Translations under genes and position numbers: made by a program
Shown: in pieces, positions 41,357 to 52,049 of the stretch
Numbering within the stretch: position 1 is the first letter of the stretch
How the letters are laid out: every line of letters starts with the position of its first letter
Assembly: GCA_963751105.1 (NCBI GenBank)
Contig: CAVVTG010000001.1
Coordinates: 310,001 to 374,000, forward strand
Length of the DNA: 64,000 nucleotides
Origin: JACVRW01 sp963751105
Lineage (GTDB): Bacteria; Actinomycetota; Thermoleophilia; Solirubrobacterales; Thermoleophilaceae
Direction of reading: 5' to 3'
The notes under the pieces: model-generated
Told to the model about the DNA's origin: nothing
The model's input: the letters and a program-made list of their open reading frames with translations, nothing else
Database searches by the model: none

Positions 41357-42533
41357 GACCGGATCCTCGCTCGATGCGGTAGGCCTCGACCGTCTCCCTG
41401 TGGAGCTCGACACCGAGGCCCGGCTCGACCGGCAGCTCGATGGTTCCGCCGGCGATTGCCGGCTCGGGGCCGACGAGATCGCTCCGGAGCGGTGAGGCGA
41501 AGAGCTCGGGCACGAGCATCTCGACGAAGGGAACGTTGGCGCTCGCGGCGTGCAGATGCCGTGCGGCCGCCGCGTCGATGCCCGTCTTCCAACAGTGGGG
41601 AACGACCTCCACTCCGTGCACGTGGGCGAACTCCACGATCCGGCGCATCCCCGTCAGTCCACCGGCGCGGGCCACGTCCGGCTGAAGCACGTCAACCCGC
41701 CCCTGCTCCACCCACGCGACGCACTCCTCGAGCGTCGACGCGTGCTCCGCTCCACCGAGGCGCGGCTCGATCCGGTCGGACAGACGGGCATGACCGGCGA
41801 GGTCGTCGTGCGACAGCGCTGCCTCGGCGAGCCAGAGCCTCGACTGCTCGACTCGCCGCAGGACGGACAGCGCGTCGCGCCAGTGCGCGAAGCGGTAGCC
41901 GAAGTCCACCAGCAGCTCGATCTCGTCTCCCACCACCTGCCGGCCCTCGCGGATGCAGTCGACCAGCCCACGATCGGACACCGCGCCCTCGAAGATGACC
42001 TCCATCTTCACCGCCGTGAAGCCGGCCGCGACCGCTCGCTGGAGCAGGTCACAGGTGGTCTCCATCAGCTCCGAGAGCGGTCGCTCGCGCGCCGCGCCCG
42101 CGTACACCGTGGCGTAGGGCGTGACCGCATCACGGCGAGCTCCGCCGAGCAGATGGTAGGCCGGGCGGCCGAGCTGCTTGCCCGCGAGGTCGTGCACCGC
42201 GATATCGGCACCGGCGAGCGTGTGCCGCGCGATGCCGGAGGGGCCTCCGTAGCTCGTGCGCTCCGCCATCGTGTCCCACAGCGCCGCCGTCTGCACCGGG
42301 TCGCCGCCGAGGAGGGCGTTGCGCAGCCCGCCGTTCCAGCGATGAAGATCAGTCAGCTCGACCACTGCGGCGCCGGCCGAGGAGACCGTATCCGCCTCGC
42401 CGATGCCCACCCGGCCGTCGGCGTCCTCCACCTCGATCAGGAGGGTTTCCGAGGACGAATCGAGGTCCTCCGCGTCGGCTCCGCTTCGCAGAACCGTCGC
42501 GCGCACATCCACGATCGGACAGACGGCGGTCAT
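41349..42533 (-). CDS. Mandelate racemase/muconate lactonizing-type enolase-superfamily enzyme (probable sugar-acid dehydratase)
   Basis: 394 residues from ATG 42533 (ATGA overlap with the mutarotase-like gene). The enolase fold has metal ligands D210 (LLVDFG), E237 (WLAEAA) and E263 (GGAEHA). General bases are K176 in AVKMEV and H313 in VVPHCWKTG. The second position of the usual KxK motif is Glu (K176-M-E178), a notable change. The H313 and the operon with a mutarotase and SDR point to dehydration of a sugar acid; the racemase alternative cannot be excluded. Confidence 0.88.
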   Translation of the reverse strand: MTAVCPIVDVRATVLRSGADAEDLDSSSETLLIEVEDADGRVGIGEADTVSSAGAAVVELTDLHRWNGGLRNALLGGDPVQTAALWDTMAERTSYGGPSGIARHTLAGADIAVHDLAGKQLGRPAYHLLGGARRDAVTPYATVYAGAARERPLSELMETTCDLLQRAVAAGFTAVKMEVIFEGAVSDRGLVDCIREGRQVVGDEIELLVDFGYRFAHWRDALSVLRRVEQSRLWLAEAALSHDDLAGHARLSDRIEPRLGGAEHASTLEECVAWVEQGRVDVLQPDVARAGGLTGMRRIVEFAHVHGVEVVPHCWKTGIDAAAARHLHAASANVPFVEMLVPELFASPLRSDLVGPEPAIAGGTIELPVEPGLGVELHRETVEAYRIERGSGRA

Positions 42534-43446
42534 GGGAGCGACCGAACCGAAGTCCACCAGCTGAGCGGCTCACCGGGTTGAACCATCCAGGCCAGCCCAT
42601 CCTCCGCCGCCGGCGCCAGCCCCGCCTCGTGTGGCACCGAGCACGGCTCGATGCAGAGCACCTCGGTGGCCTGGCGCCAGATGCCTCCCGAGACCCGCGC
42701 CTCGTGCCACACGACAACGTGCGGCAAACGCTCACGGTCCCAGGTGATCTCCACGGTCTGGCCGCGGGCCGGATTCACCACACGGCTGAAACCGTCGGCC
42801 ACATCTCGCACCACGAACAGCCGCGATCGCTCGTCGGCGAGCGACCAGCGATCCCCGCGCTCGCCACCTTCGTCCAAACCTATCTCCGGCCAGAACGGAG
42901 CCTCTCCGGGAGGCCGGACCGGCCGGAGCTGGGCGTCGAGCTCGGATGCTTCGCCGTCAGGCAACTCCAACTCGAGCTCCGGCTCGATCACCTCGAGGCC
43001 GAGGGCAATGTGCTCGAGCGCGATGGCGGGGGACTCAGCCTCGAGCGCTTCGAGTGCCACCTCCACACGCACCTCGCAGCCGGAGCCGGCCGGCGCCGCC
43101 GAGATCTCCTTCGTCGCCTTCAGGCCGTGACCCCTCCAAGAGAGCGTCGCTCGGGAAGCCTCCCTGTCGACGAGCTCCCACGGGTCGGCCGACGCGCGGC
43201 CGTGAAAGCCGTGGCGCACCCCATCCAGCCGGCACGCGTTGCCGTAGCTCGGGAAGCAACTCTGCCAGCCGCCGCGCCAGCCCAGCGACCACTCCTCCTC
43301 GCTGAGCTCACCACCGCGCGGCGGACGTGAACCGAAGGGCGGACGGCCCAGCAGCTGACGGCCGGTTCGGAGGTCGACCAGGTCGAGCACTTCGGCACCG
43401 TGACGAGGATCGACACGAATGAGAGTCTCGCCGCCGCGCAGGACGA

Positions 43447-43450
<4 letters not shown>
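42530..43450 (-). CDS. Aldose 1-epimerase (mutarotase)-like protein
   Basis: 306 residues, galactose-mutarotase-like beta-sandwich. The HGFHGRASADPWEL segment places His residues as in mutarotases, a second His lies in VVWHEAR, and an acidic base is likely E in CIEPCSVPHE. It is shorter and more divergent than classical GalM. ATG 43450 overlaps the ATPase stop, and its own stop overlaps the dehydratase start, so four genes are translated as a unit. It likely interconverts anomers of the sugar imported by the transporter. Confidence 0.75.
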
Positions 43451-44597
<1,147 letters not shown>

Positions 44598-44598
<1 letters not shown>

Positions 44599-45560
44599 CA
44601 GCTTCCCGGGCGAAGCAGGATCTTTGCCGTGCCGTCGGGCGCGTCCGCGAGCCGCGAGAAAGCGGTGAGCCCGTCCTCGAGAGGCATCACCTCGAGCCAG
44701 TCCGTGGCCAAGCGATCCTCGGCCAGGAGGGCAAGCGCCTCGGCGAACTCCGCGCGGGTGTAGGCGAAGTGGCCTCGCACCCGCAGGCTGCGGCGCACCA
44801 GTTCGGCCACCGGCATCCCACCGTCCTGTTGCGCGAGCCCCACGATCACGATCTCGCCGCCCGTGCGGGTGCCCGTGACGGCGGCCCGCCAGGTGGGCTC
44901 GGCGCCCACGGCGTCCACGGCCAGGTCGGCCTCGAACCCGTCCGCGTCCGTGGCGTCGGCCACCACGCGCGCGGCGCCCAGGCGCTGAGCCTGCATGCGC
45001 CGCGCCGTGACCGGGTCGACGGCCAGCACCTCGGCGCCCCGCCGCGCGGCGAGGTGCACGCACAGGAGCCCGATCGGCCCACAACCCACCACCAGCATCC
45101 GAGTATCGGGGCCCACGCCCGCCGGTGCGAGGGCGGACACGCACACCGCCAGCGGCTCCACCAGGGCGGCCAGCGGGTCGCTCAGGCCCTCGGGCACCTC
45201 GAGCAGCGCCTCGCGCGGCACGGCCACCCTGTCGGCGAACACGCCGGGACGGTGAAGGCCGAGCAGTTGGCGCTGCTCGCAGAGGTTCTCCTGGCCGGCG
45301 CGGCAGCGTTCGCAGCGGCCGCACACGGTGAGCGGGAACACCGACCAGCGACCGGGCAGGCCCGGCACCGTGCCCACCACCTCGTGGCCGAGCACGAGCG
45401 GAGGGCGGCGCGGGCCGTGATGGCCCTTGAACGGATGCAGGTCGGACCCGCAGATGCCGGCGAGCCCTACGTCGAGCACGACCTCGCCCTCGGCCGGCTC
45501 CGGCTCGGGCAGTTGCTCCACCGCCAGATTTCGCCCTCCATGCCAGACGAGCGCTTGCAT
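44598..45560 (-). CDS. Zinc-type alcohol/polyol dehydrogenase (MDR)
   Basis: 320 residues from ATG 45560 (upstream purine-rich GGGTGAA). Catalytic zinc Cys in GICGSD, GHE in VLGHEVVG. A structural loop with cysteines CGRCERC and a fourth C after 7 residues (NLC) is present. The cofactor motif is VVGCGPIGLL. It resembles sorbitol/galactitol dehydrogenases. It is the first gene of the minus-strand operon with the MalK-type ATPase, mutarotase and dehydratase, divergent from the sugar-binding-protein gene. It probably oxidises the imported sugar or polyol. Confidence 0.88.
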
Positions 45561-45620
45561 TTCACCCCGGGATTGACGTGGGCCCGACCGGTGTGCGAGC
45601 ATAGCATCGGTCCGGATGCC

Positions 45621-45632
45621 GAATCGTGATTC
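45621..45632. repeat. Perfect 12-bp palindrome in the divergent transporter control region
   Basis: GAATCGTGATTC, with a direct repeat TCCGGATGCC/TCCGGAATGCC around it (45611-45620 and 45638-45648). It lies between the two divergent sugar operons, within 60 nt of both starts. Candidate operator for the IclR-type regulator encoded at 48717, by position only. Confidence 0.45.
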
Positions 45633-45672
45633 CAATATCCGGAATGCCTGTCAGGTCATCGAAGGAGGGAAG

Positions 45673-47016
45673 ATGCCCCCGCTGCGGATCCTCACCGTCC
45701 TGCTCGTCACCGCCCTCGCCCTGTTCGCGGGCGCCTGTGGAGGCGACGACGACGATTCCGGCTCGAGCTCCGACTCGGGGTCTTCCGGGGAGACGGCAAA
45801 GGCCAAGCCGGGGACGCTCGAGCTCTGGGTAGGGGGCAACTTCGCCGGAGCCACGCCCGGCACGCCGTACCGCGAGTGGCTCGACTCCCAGATCGAGCGC
45901 TTCAAGGCCGAGAACAAGGGCTCGGACGTGAAGATCACCCTGCTCTCGACGGACAACGAGCAGGTGGCGGCCAAGCTCCAGGCCGCCTTCCAGGCGCAGC
46001 GTGCTCCGGACATGATGCTCTTCTACTCGGGGGGCTACACCACGCCCTACGAGAACCAGCTGCTCGAGCTCAACCCCTACTTCGACAAGACGCCCGGCTT
46101 CTTCGACTCGCTCTCCGGAATGGACCTCTCCTGCAAGGACCTGGACTGCGACGGCGGCAAGAACGCCATCATCGCCGTGCCCCAGGACTTCGGCACCTAC
46201 GGTCTCTTCTACAACAAGGCGATGTTCAAGGAGGCTGGCGTGGAGGCGCCGATCGCCACCTGGGACGACCTCCTGAGCGCGTGCGACGCGCTCAAGAAGA
46301 CCGGCGTCACGCCCATCACCTTCGGCGACCGCGACGGCTACTCGACCGACAACTGGGTGACGCTCATGTACGGCTCCTACTTCGGCGAGGGCGACGTGGC
46401 CGCCGTCAACGACGGAGAGCTGCCGTACGCCGACCCGAAGCTCGTGGATCCGCTCCAGCAGCTCGTGGACTTGCGCGAGCAGGGCTGCCTCAACAAGGAC
46501 GCGTCCACGCGTGAGAACTTCGACGCCAACTCCGACTTCACCTCGAAGAAGAGCGCGATGGTGCTCATGTACCCGGCGGTCATCCCAGACTTCAAGAAGA
46601 AGCTCGGCAAGGACCTCGGCATCATGCCCATCCCCGAGTCCTCCGACGGGCCGCTGGCCGGCCGCTCGGTGGGCAATGCGTTCTACAACTACGTCGTGAC
46701 CAAGCAGTCCGACAACCCGGGCCTGGCGTGGGAGTTCATCAAGGTTGCCAGCGACAAGACCGCCGCCGGCGAGTTGCTCACCACCCTCGGCACTCCGCCC
46801 GCGCTCAAGGGAGTCGACGAGAGCCTGGTCACAGACGACTTCGTCCAGTTCTTCGTCGACGCCTCTCAGGACCCGGCCATGCCGGTGCTCGACAGCGTGA
46901 TCCCGGTACCGGTGGCACTGACCTTCTACAAGGAATTGCAGCAGGCGCTGTCCGGGAAGAAGACGCCCGAAGAGGCCATGCAGTCGATGGACGAGCAGCT
47001 GCCGACGCTCGAGTAG
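45673..47016 (+). CDS. Sugar ABC transporter substrate-binding lipoprotein
   Basis: 447 residues from ATG 45673, preceded by a strong AAGGAGG. Lipoprotein signal ends at lipobox FAGAC followed by an acidic Asp/Ser linker. The mature receptor belongs to the extracellular solute-binding family 1 (MalE/UgpB-like), with the GVTPITFGDRDGYS and VPQDFGTYGLFYNK segments of monosaccharide/oligosaccharide receptors. It is first in an operon of binding protein, two permeases, regulator and SDR; the ATPase is encoded on the opposite strand. Substrate unknown, presumably a sugar or polyol processed by the flanking enzymes. Confidence 0.92.
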   Translation: MPPLRILTVLLVTALALFAGACGGDDDDSGSSSDSGSSGETAKAKPGTLELWVGGNFAGATPGTPYREWLDSQIERFKAENKGSDVKITLLSTDNEQVAAKLQAAFQAQRAPDMMLFYSGGYTTPYENQLLELNPYFDKTPGFFDSLSGMDLSCKDLDCDGGKNAIIAVPQDFGTYGLFYNKAMFKEAGVEAPIATWDDLLSACDALKKTGVTPITFGDRDGYSTDNWVTLMYGSYFGEGDVAAVNDGELPYADPKLVDPLQQLVDLREQGCLNKDASTRENFDANSDFTSKKSAMVLMYPAVIPDFKKKLGKDLGIMPIPESSDGPLAGRSVGNAFYNYVVTKQSDNPGLAWEFIKVASDKTAAGELLTTLGTPPALKGVDESLVTDDFVQFFVDASQDPAMPVLDSVIPVPVALTFYKELQQALSGKKTPEEAMQSMDEQLPTLE

Positions 47017-47022
47017 CCGGGC

Positions 47023-47889
47023 GTGGCCAACCGTGACCGGCTGTGGGGGGTCGTCTACGTCCTCCCGGCGTTGGCCCTGGTCCTGGCCTTCATCGCCTAT
47101 CCCCTGGGCAGCGTGGTCTACCACGCGTTCACCGAGTGGGACGGGATCGAGGCGCCCACCTGGATCGGCTTCGGCAACTTCACCGAGCTGGTCGACGACC
47201 CGGTGTTCCGCACCTCGCTGCGCAACAACGCCCTGTTCGCGCTCTCGGTGCCGATCCAGGTGGTGGTGCCGATGGTGCTGGCCTGGCTGATCCACGAGCG
47301 CATTCCCGGCTGGCGCTTCTTTCGCTCCACCTTCTTCCTGCCCGCGGTGATCTCCACCGTCGTGGTCGGCCTCGTGGCCCAGGTGGTGTTCCGCCTGAAC
47401 GGACCGCTCAACTCGCTGCTCGGGACGGTGGGGCTGTCCTCGCTCGAGAAGGACTGGCTGGGGAGCGCGGGCACCTCGATCCCCGCCGTGCTGCTCGTGC
47501 TCGTGTGGGCCAACTTCGGCTACAACACGCTGATCTATCTCGCGGGCATGAGCGCCCTCGATCCGGCGCTCACCGAGGCCGCGCGCATGGACGGGGCGCG
47601 GCCCACGCGGATCCTCTTCTCGATCGTGGCTCCCAACCTCAAGCGGGTGATGGAGCTGGTGCTGGTCACGAGCACCGTCACCGCCTTCGCGTTCATGTTC
47701 GCCTACATCTACGTGATCACCAACGGCGCGCCGGGCTTCGACACCTACGTGACCGAGTTCATGATCTACAAGGAGGCGTTCGCCCTCGGCAACAGCGGGT
47801 ACGCCTGTGCAATCGGTGTGGTGCTCACCCTGATCGCCGCCTCGATCGGCGCACTTCAGATCCGCATCCTCACCCGGAGCGGCGCGTGA
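47023..47889 (+). CDS. Sugar ABC transporter permease (MalF/UgpA-type)
   Basis: 288 residues with six predicted membrane segments, the size of the short MalF/UgpA type. The EAA loop reads TEAARMDGARPTRILFSIVAPNL. GTG 47023 is 7 nt after the binding-protein stop; the stop overlaps the second permease start (GTGA). It pairs with the MalG-type subunit. Confidence 0.93.
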   Translation: MANRDRLWGVVYVLPALALVLAFIAYPLGSVVYHAFTEWDGIEAPTWIGFGNFTELVDDPVFRTSLRNNALFALSVPIQVVVPMVLAWLIHERIPGWRFFRSTFFLPAVISTVVVGLVAQVVFRLNGPLNSLLGTVGLSSLEKDWLGSAGTSIPAVLLVLVWANFGYNTLIYLAGMSALDPALTEAARMDGARPTRILFSIVAPNLKRVMELVLVTSTVTAFAFMFAYIYVITNGAPGFDTYVTEFMIYKEAFALGNSGYACAIGVVLTLIAASIGALQIRILTRSGA

Positions 47890-48713
47890 GCCGCCGCGAG
47901 GGCTGGAAGCGCACGCCGGTGGTGCTGGGGATGGCGCTCATCTCCGCCTCGGCCCTCTTTCCGCTGTACTTCATGGCGTCGAACGCGTTTCGCAGCAACG
48001 CGGACTACGACGAATCCAAGGTCGGGTTGCCGTCGGTGTTCTCCTTCGACACCCTCCAGCGCGCCTGGGAGGGAGCCAGCATCCCGACCTACATGATCAA
48101 CTCGCTGTGGGTCGTCACCGGCACCGTGCTGCTGTCGATCGTGGTGGCCTCGATGGCCGGCTACTCGTTTGCGAAGCTGCGCTGGCGGCCCCGCGGAGCG
48201 GTCTACCTGTTCGTGCTCGCCTGGATCGCGGTGCCACCCCTGATCCTGCTCGTGCCGCTGTACGTCGAGATGGTCGACCTCGGCCTCTACGACACCCACT
48301 GGTCGGTGATCCTCATCTACAGCGCCGTGAACCTGCCCTTCAACGTCTACCTGATGACCGCCTACTTTCGAGGTGTGCCCGACGAGATGGTGGACGCCGC
48401 CCGCCTCGACGGCGCCAGCCCCCACAGCGTCTTCTTCCGCGTGATGCTGCCGCTCGCCCGCCCCGCCCTGGCCACGCTGGTGATCTTCAACTTCCTCTGG
48501 GCGTGGAACGAGTTCATCTTCGCGCTGCTCCTGCTCCCGAGCGAGAGCACCAAGACCCTCACGGTGGGCGTGCTCCAGCTGCAGGGCCGCTTCAACCTGG
48601 ACCCCACCGCGCTGATGGCCGGCCTGTTCATCTCCACGCTCCCGGTGATCGGCGTCTACCTCATCTTCCAGCGCCACCTCGTCCGCGCGGTGGCCGCGGG
48701 GATCGGTCGCTAG
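47886..48713 (+). CDS. Sugar ABC transporter permease (MalG/UgpE-type)
   Basis: 275 residues from GTG 47886 (GTGA overlap). Six membrane segments; EAA loop VDAARLDGASPHSVFFRVMLPLARP; the NEFIFAL segment is typical of MalG relatives. The longer upstream open frame is a shadow of the first permease and is rejected. The stop lies 3 nt before the IclR gene start. Confidence 0.93.
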   Translation: MSRREGWKRTPVVLGMALISASALFPLYFMASNAFRSNADYDESKVGLPSVFSFDTLQRAWEGASIPTYMINSLWVVTGTVLLSIVVASMAGYSFAKLRWRPRGAVYLFVLAWIAVPPLILLVPLYVEMVDLGLYDTHWSVILIYSAVNLPFNVYLMTAYFRGVPDEMVDAARLDGASPHSVFFRVMLPLARPALATLVIFNFLWAWNEFIFALLLLPSESTKTLTVGVLQLQGRFNLDPTALMAGLFISTLPVIGVYLIFQRHLVRAVAAGIGR

Positions 48714-48716
48714 GCG

Positions 48717-49520
48717 ATGGCGGGCAAGGACGGCACCGCTGCGCTGACCGGCTCCGACCGCGTGCTGGACACGCTCAAGAAGCTGGCCGGGCACTCGTCG
48801 GGCGTTTCGCTGGAGGCGCTCTCGCGACAGCTGGGGGCGCCCAAGTCGAGCACCCACCGGGCGCTCGCCGCGCTGCGGCGAGCGGGCTTCGCCGAGCAGG
48901 ACGAGCGCGGCCGCTACCGGCTGGGCAGCGAGCTGGTGCGTATCGCCTTCGACTACCACGAGCGCCGCGACGAGATCGACCTCGTGCGCCCGGTGCTCCA
49001 GACCCTCTCCGACTGGCTGTCGGAGACCGCGCACTACGCGGAGCTCGAGGGGGCCGAGGTGGTGTATCTCGCCAAGATCGAGCCCACCGGACCGGGCATC
49101 ACGATGAGCTCGCGCATCGGGGGCCGCAACCCTGCCCACTCCACCGGCGTGGGCAAGGCCATGCTGGCCCACGTGCTGGGTGACGACGACTCGGTGCGCG
49201 AGTTCGTGGCGCTCCACGGGCCGCTGGAGAAGCGGACCCGCAACACGCTGGTCTCGGCTCGCGCCCTGGCCGACGACCTGCGGCTCACCCGCGAACGGGG
49301 CTACGCACTCGACCGCGAGGAGAGCGAGCTGGGCGTCAACTGCATCGCCTTCCCGTTGTTCCTGGACTCGGGACGGAGCCCGTCGGGCGGCGTGAGCGTC
49401 GCCGCTGTGGCGATGCGCACGGACACGGCGCAACTGGAGAGCGTGGCCGAACGGCTCCGAGCGGCCATCGAGAAGGACCTTGGCCCCGTCACCCGGCCCG
49501 CGGGCGAGTCGCCGGCGTGA
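48717..49520 (+). CDS. IclR-family transcriptional regulator (transporter operon)
   Basis: 267 residues: an N-terminal winged HTH (about residues 14-75, LEALSRQLGAPKSSTHRALAALRRAGF) and a C-terminal IclR effector domain (GVNCIAFPLF, HSTGVGKAML). ATG 48717 follows the permease stop by 3 nt, so it is a co-transcribed regulator, likely controlling this operon and the divergent one via the palindrome at 45621-45632. The inducer would be the imported sugar or a derivative; not determined. Confidence 0.9.
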   Translation: MAGKDGTAALTGSDRVLDTLKKLAGHSSGVSLEALSRQLGAPKSSTHRALAALRRAGFAEQDERGRYRLGSELVRIAFDYHERRDEIDLVRPVLQTLSDWLSETAHYAELEGAEVVYLAKIEPTGPGITMSSRIGGRNPAHSTGVGKAMLAHVLGDDDSVREFVALHGPLEKRTRNTLVSARALADDLRLTRERGYALDREESELGVNCIAFPLFLDSGRSPSGGVSVAAVAMRTDTAQLESVAERLRAAIEKDLGPVTRPAGESPA

Positions 49521-50269
49521 GCGGCCGCCTCGACGGACGGCGTGTCCTGGTGACCGGCGCGGCCCGGGGCCTCGGCTTCGCGGTTGCGACCGCCGTGGCG
49601 CGTGAGGGCGGGGCGATCGGCCTGGTGGGTCGAACTCCCGAGGCGCTCGACCGAGCGGCGCTCGATCTGCGCCCGGAGGGCGTCCACACCGTGGTGGCCG
49701 CCGCCGACGTCTCCGACGCCGCGGCGGTTGAGCATGCGGTGGGCGAGGTCGCCGCCGGGCTCGGCGGGCTGGACGGCCTGGTCACCGCCGCCGCCGTGGA
49801 CTGCGCCTGGGCGCCCACCGGCGAGATGGAGCTGAGCGAATGGGACAGGACGCTGGCGGTGAACCTGTCGGGCGCCTTCTACTGCTGCCGCTTCGCGCTC
49901 CCACACCTCGCGGCGGCCGATGCCAGCGCCATCGTCAACTTCAGCTCCGTCGCGGCCACGCGCGCCTGGCCCGAGGACGTGGCCTACAACGCCTCCAAGG
50001 CCGGCGTGGAGATGCTCACGCAGACCATCGCGGTTGAGTACGCGGCTCAGGGCGTGCGCGCCAACTGCCTCGCCCCCGGCGTGATCGACGCCGGGATGAC
50101 CGCCGAGCTGCCGAGCGAAGAGGAGCGCGAGCGCCTGCGCCGGCAGCATCCGCTCGGGCGCTTCGGCCGGGCCGAGGAGGTGGCCGAAGCGGCGGTGTGG
50201 CTGCTGTCCGGCGCCTCGTCGTTCACCACGGGCACGACGCTCACGGTGGACGGCGGCTTTCTCGCCTAG
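49517..50269 (+). CDS. SDR-family oxidoreductase
   Basis: 250 residues. TGAARGLG, a slightly altered N-A-A segment (VTAAAVD, lacking the usual NNAG), serine in NFSSVAA, YNASKAG as YxxxK, and a DGGFLA terminus. GTG 49517 overlaps the regulator stop. Last gene of the plus-strand transporter operon; probably part of the sugar oxidation steps. The lost NNAG (a folding/stability motif) is unusual but not inactivating by itself. Confidence 0.88.
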   Translation: MSGRLDGRRVLVTGAARGLGFAVATAVAREGGAIGLVGRTPEALDRAALDLRPEGVHTVVAAADVSDAAAVEHAVGEVAAGLGGLDGLVTAAAVDCAWAPTGEMELSEWDRTLAVNLSGAFYCCRFALPHLAAADASAIVNFSSVAATRAWPEDVAYNASKAGVEMLTQTIAVEYAAQGVRANCLAPGVIDAGMTAELPSEEERERLRRQHPLGRFGRAEEVAEAAVWLLSGASSFTTGTTLTVDGGFLA

Positions 50270-50273
50270 TGCA

Positions 50274-51131
50274 CTAGCCGAGCGACAGCACGACCATGCC
50301 CGCGAGGACCCCCGCCACCCCGACCAGCTGGTGCACGGCCACCTGCTCGCGCAGGGCCACCAGCCCGACGACGATCGGGATCACGGGGTAGGCCGACGCC
50401 GCTGCGCTCGTGATGGCCACCTCGCCGATTTCGGCCCCGCGGTTGAACACCAGGTAGCCACAGGCGTCGAGCATCCCGGCGGCCAGGCAGCCGAGTATGC
50501 CCATGCGCCCGAGCTTGCCGTAGGCCGGGGGCCGGCGCGTGACCGCCACGGTGGCGAGGATGGCCACGGTGATCGAGCGCGCGATCAGTATGGGCACGAG
50601 CCAGCCGAGGTCCTCGGAGATCGTGGCCAGCACGAACAGGTAGCCGCCGAAGGCGGTGGAGGCGATGAGGGCCAGGCGCACACCGCTCGGACCGCTCTCC
50701 TCGGTCTTCGTCTTCGGCTCCAGCGCGGCCAGGACGATGAAGCCGAGCACCAGCACGCAGCCGAGCGTCTGGACTGCGCTGAGCGACTCTCCCAGCACCA
50801 GCACCGCGAGCAGCACCACCACTGCCCCGTTGGCCGAGGCGATCGGGCTCACGATGGCGATCGGCCCGAGCTCGAGCGCCCGGTAGAAGCCCCCGTAGGC
50901 CGCCACCGCCACCGGCCCCAGGGCAAGGAGCGTGAGCAGCTGTCCGCTGGATGGGCCGGGCAGGCCCTCCAGCACGAGCGCGATGATCACCAGCAGCACG
51001 ACGCCGAAGACCTGGGTCAGGAGCAGCGTCCGGAAGAAGCCCACGCGGCGGGACAGATAGGTGATGAAGACGTCGGCGGTGCCCCACGCGATGGCGGAGA
51101 GCGTGCCGAGGACGAAGCCGCTGTTGGTCAC
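50274..51131 (-). CDS. EamA/DMT-family membrane transporter
   Basis: 285 residues with ten hydrophobic segments in two five-helix repeats, the drug/metabolite transporter architecture. Typical GTADVFITYLSRRVG and SPIASANGAVVVLLAVLVLGE segments occur. GTG 51131 lies 30 nt downstream of the isomerase-like gene in a minus-strand operon, making it the last gene. It could export or import a metabolite of the pathway; substrate and direction are unknown. Confidence 0.88.
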   Translation of the reverse strand: MTNSGFVLGTLSAIAWGTADVFITYLSRRVGFFRTLLLTQVFGVVLLVIIALVLEGLPGPSSGQLLTLLALGPVAVAAYGGFYRALELGPIAIVSPIASANGAVVVLLAVLVLGESLSAVQTLGCVLVLGFIVLAALEPKTKTEESGPSGVRLALIASTAFGGYLFVLATISEDLGWLVPILIARSITVAILATVAVTRRPPAYGKLGRMGILGCLAAGMLDACGYLVFNRGAEIGEVAITSAAASAYPVIPIVVGLVALREQVAVHQLVGVAGVLAGMVVLSLG

Positions 51132-51161
51132 CGCGGCGGGCCGGCGCAGGCCCTGCGGCGA

Positions 51162-52049
51162 TCAGGCCCCGGCCGGCGCATGCTCGAGCGCCCGCAGATG
51201 CTCGAAGCTCGTCCGCAGCCGCTGCGCCTGGTCACGCACGTCGCCGCGGTTGTCGAGCCCCTCGACCGCGAGGGGCAGCTCGCGCCCGTCGAGCCCCTCG
51301 GCCAGGGCGCTCCAGATCGCCTCGAGGCCGGCGGCGCCCTCGCCGGGGTAGCGGTACAGCACCGAGAAGCCGCGGCGGTGATAGCCGCCCTCGGTCTGGA
51401 TCGACTCGAGCTCGAAGTCCTTCACGTGGCCGGCGACCGCGAAGGGCGCAAGAGCGCGCACCACGGGCACCGGATCCTCGAGTGCGGCGATGGGGTTGAT
51501 CACGTCGAGGAAGACCCTCATGTGGTCGTCGGCCACGGTCTCCACGATCGAGCGGTATTCGGCGACGGAGAAGTCCGCGTGGTTCTCGAGCGCGATGACC
51601 ACCCCCGCCTGGCGGGCTACCGGGACCGAGGCGAGCATCGCCTCGATCACCCAGCGGCGCTCCGCCTCGATCGCGTCCGGCTGGGTGGCCAGGTCGGCCC
51701 GGTAGAAGCCGGAGGTGACCCTGAGAAGCGGGCTGCCGAGCGCGACCGCCCGCTCGAGCCAGCCCTCGACCCGCGAGCGGGCCTCGTCGGGGTGATCGCC
51801 GAAGCGAGCGCCGCCCAGGAAGTCTCCGGAGGCGAACACCTTCAGGTCGAGGCCGGCTGCGCGCTCGGCCAGCTGCTCGAGCTCGCCCACGCTGCGTTCG
51901 CGGGCATGGTGAAGGGTCAGCTGCAGGTAACGGGCGCCGGCCTGCGCGGCCTCGTCGAGGACCTCCTCGAGCGTGATGTCACCGGTCTCGAGGCGCAGGT
52001 GCCAGCACAGAGTGTCGGCCCCCAGGAGCAGCCGCGGCGACCCGCTCAC
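51162..52049 (-). CDS. Sugar-phosphate isomerase/epimerase-like TIM-barrel protein
   Basis: 295 residues of the xylose-isomerase-like TIM-barrel superfamily (AP endonuclease 2/IolE-like). Metal-binding residues are suggested by ALENHADF (E), FLDVINPI (D), GHVKDFE (H/D) and AVEGLD (E). GTG 52049 overlaps the stop of the SDR gene (GTGA). Such enzymes isomerise keto sugars or dehydrate inositols. It sits with three dehydrogenase-type genes and a PotABCD-type transporter; substrate unknown. Confidence 0.85.
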   Translation of the reverse strand: MSGSPRLLLGADTLCWHLRLETGDITLEEVLDEAAQAGARYLQLTLHHARERSVGELEQLAERAAGLDLKVFASGDFLGGARFGDHPDEARSRVEGWLERAVALGSPLLRVTSGFYRADLATQPDAIEAERRWVIEAMLASVPVARQAGVVIALENHADFSVAEYRSIVETVADDHMRVFLDVINPIAALEDPVPVVRALAPFAVAGHVKDFELESIQTEGGYHRRGFSVLYRYPGEGAAGLEAIWSALAEGLDGRELPLAVEGLDNRGDVRDQAQRLRTSFEHLRALEHAPAGA

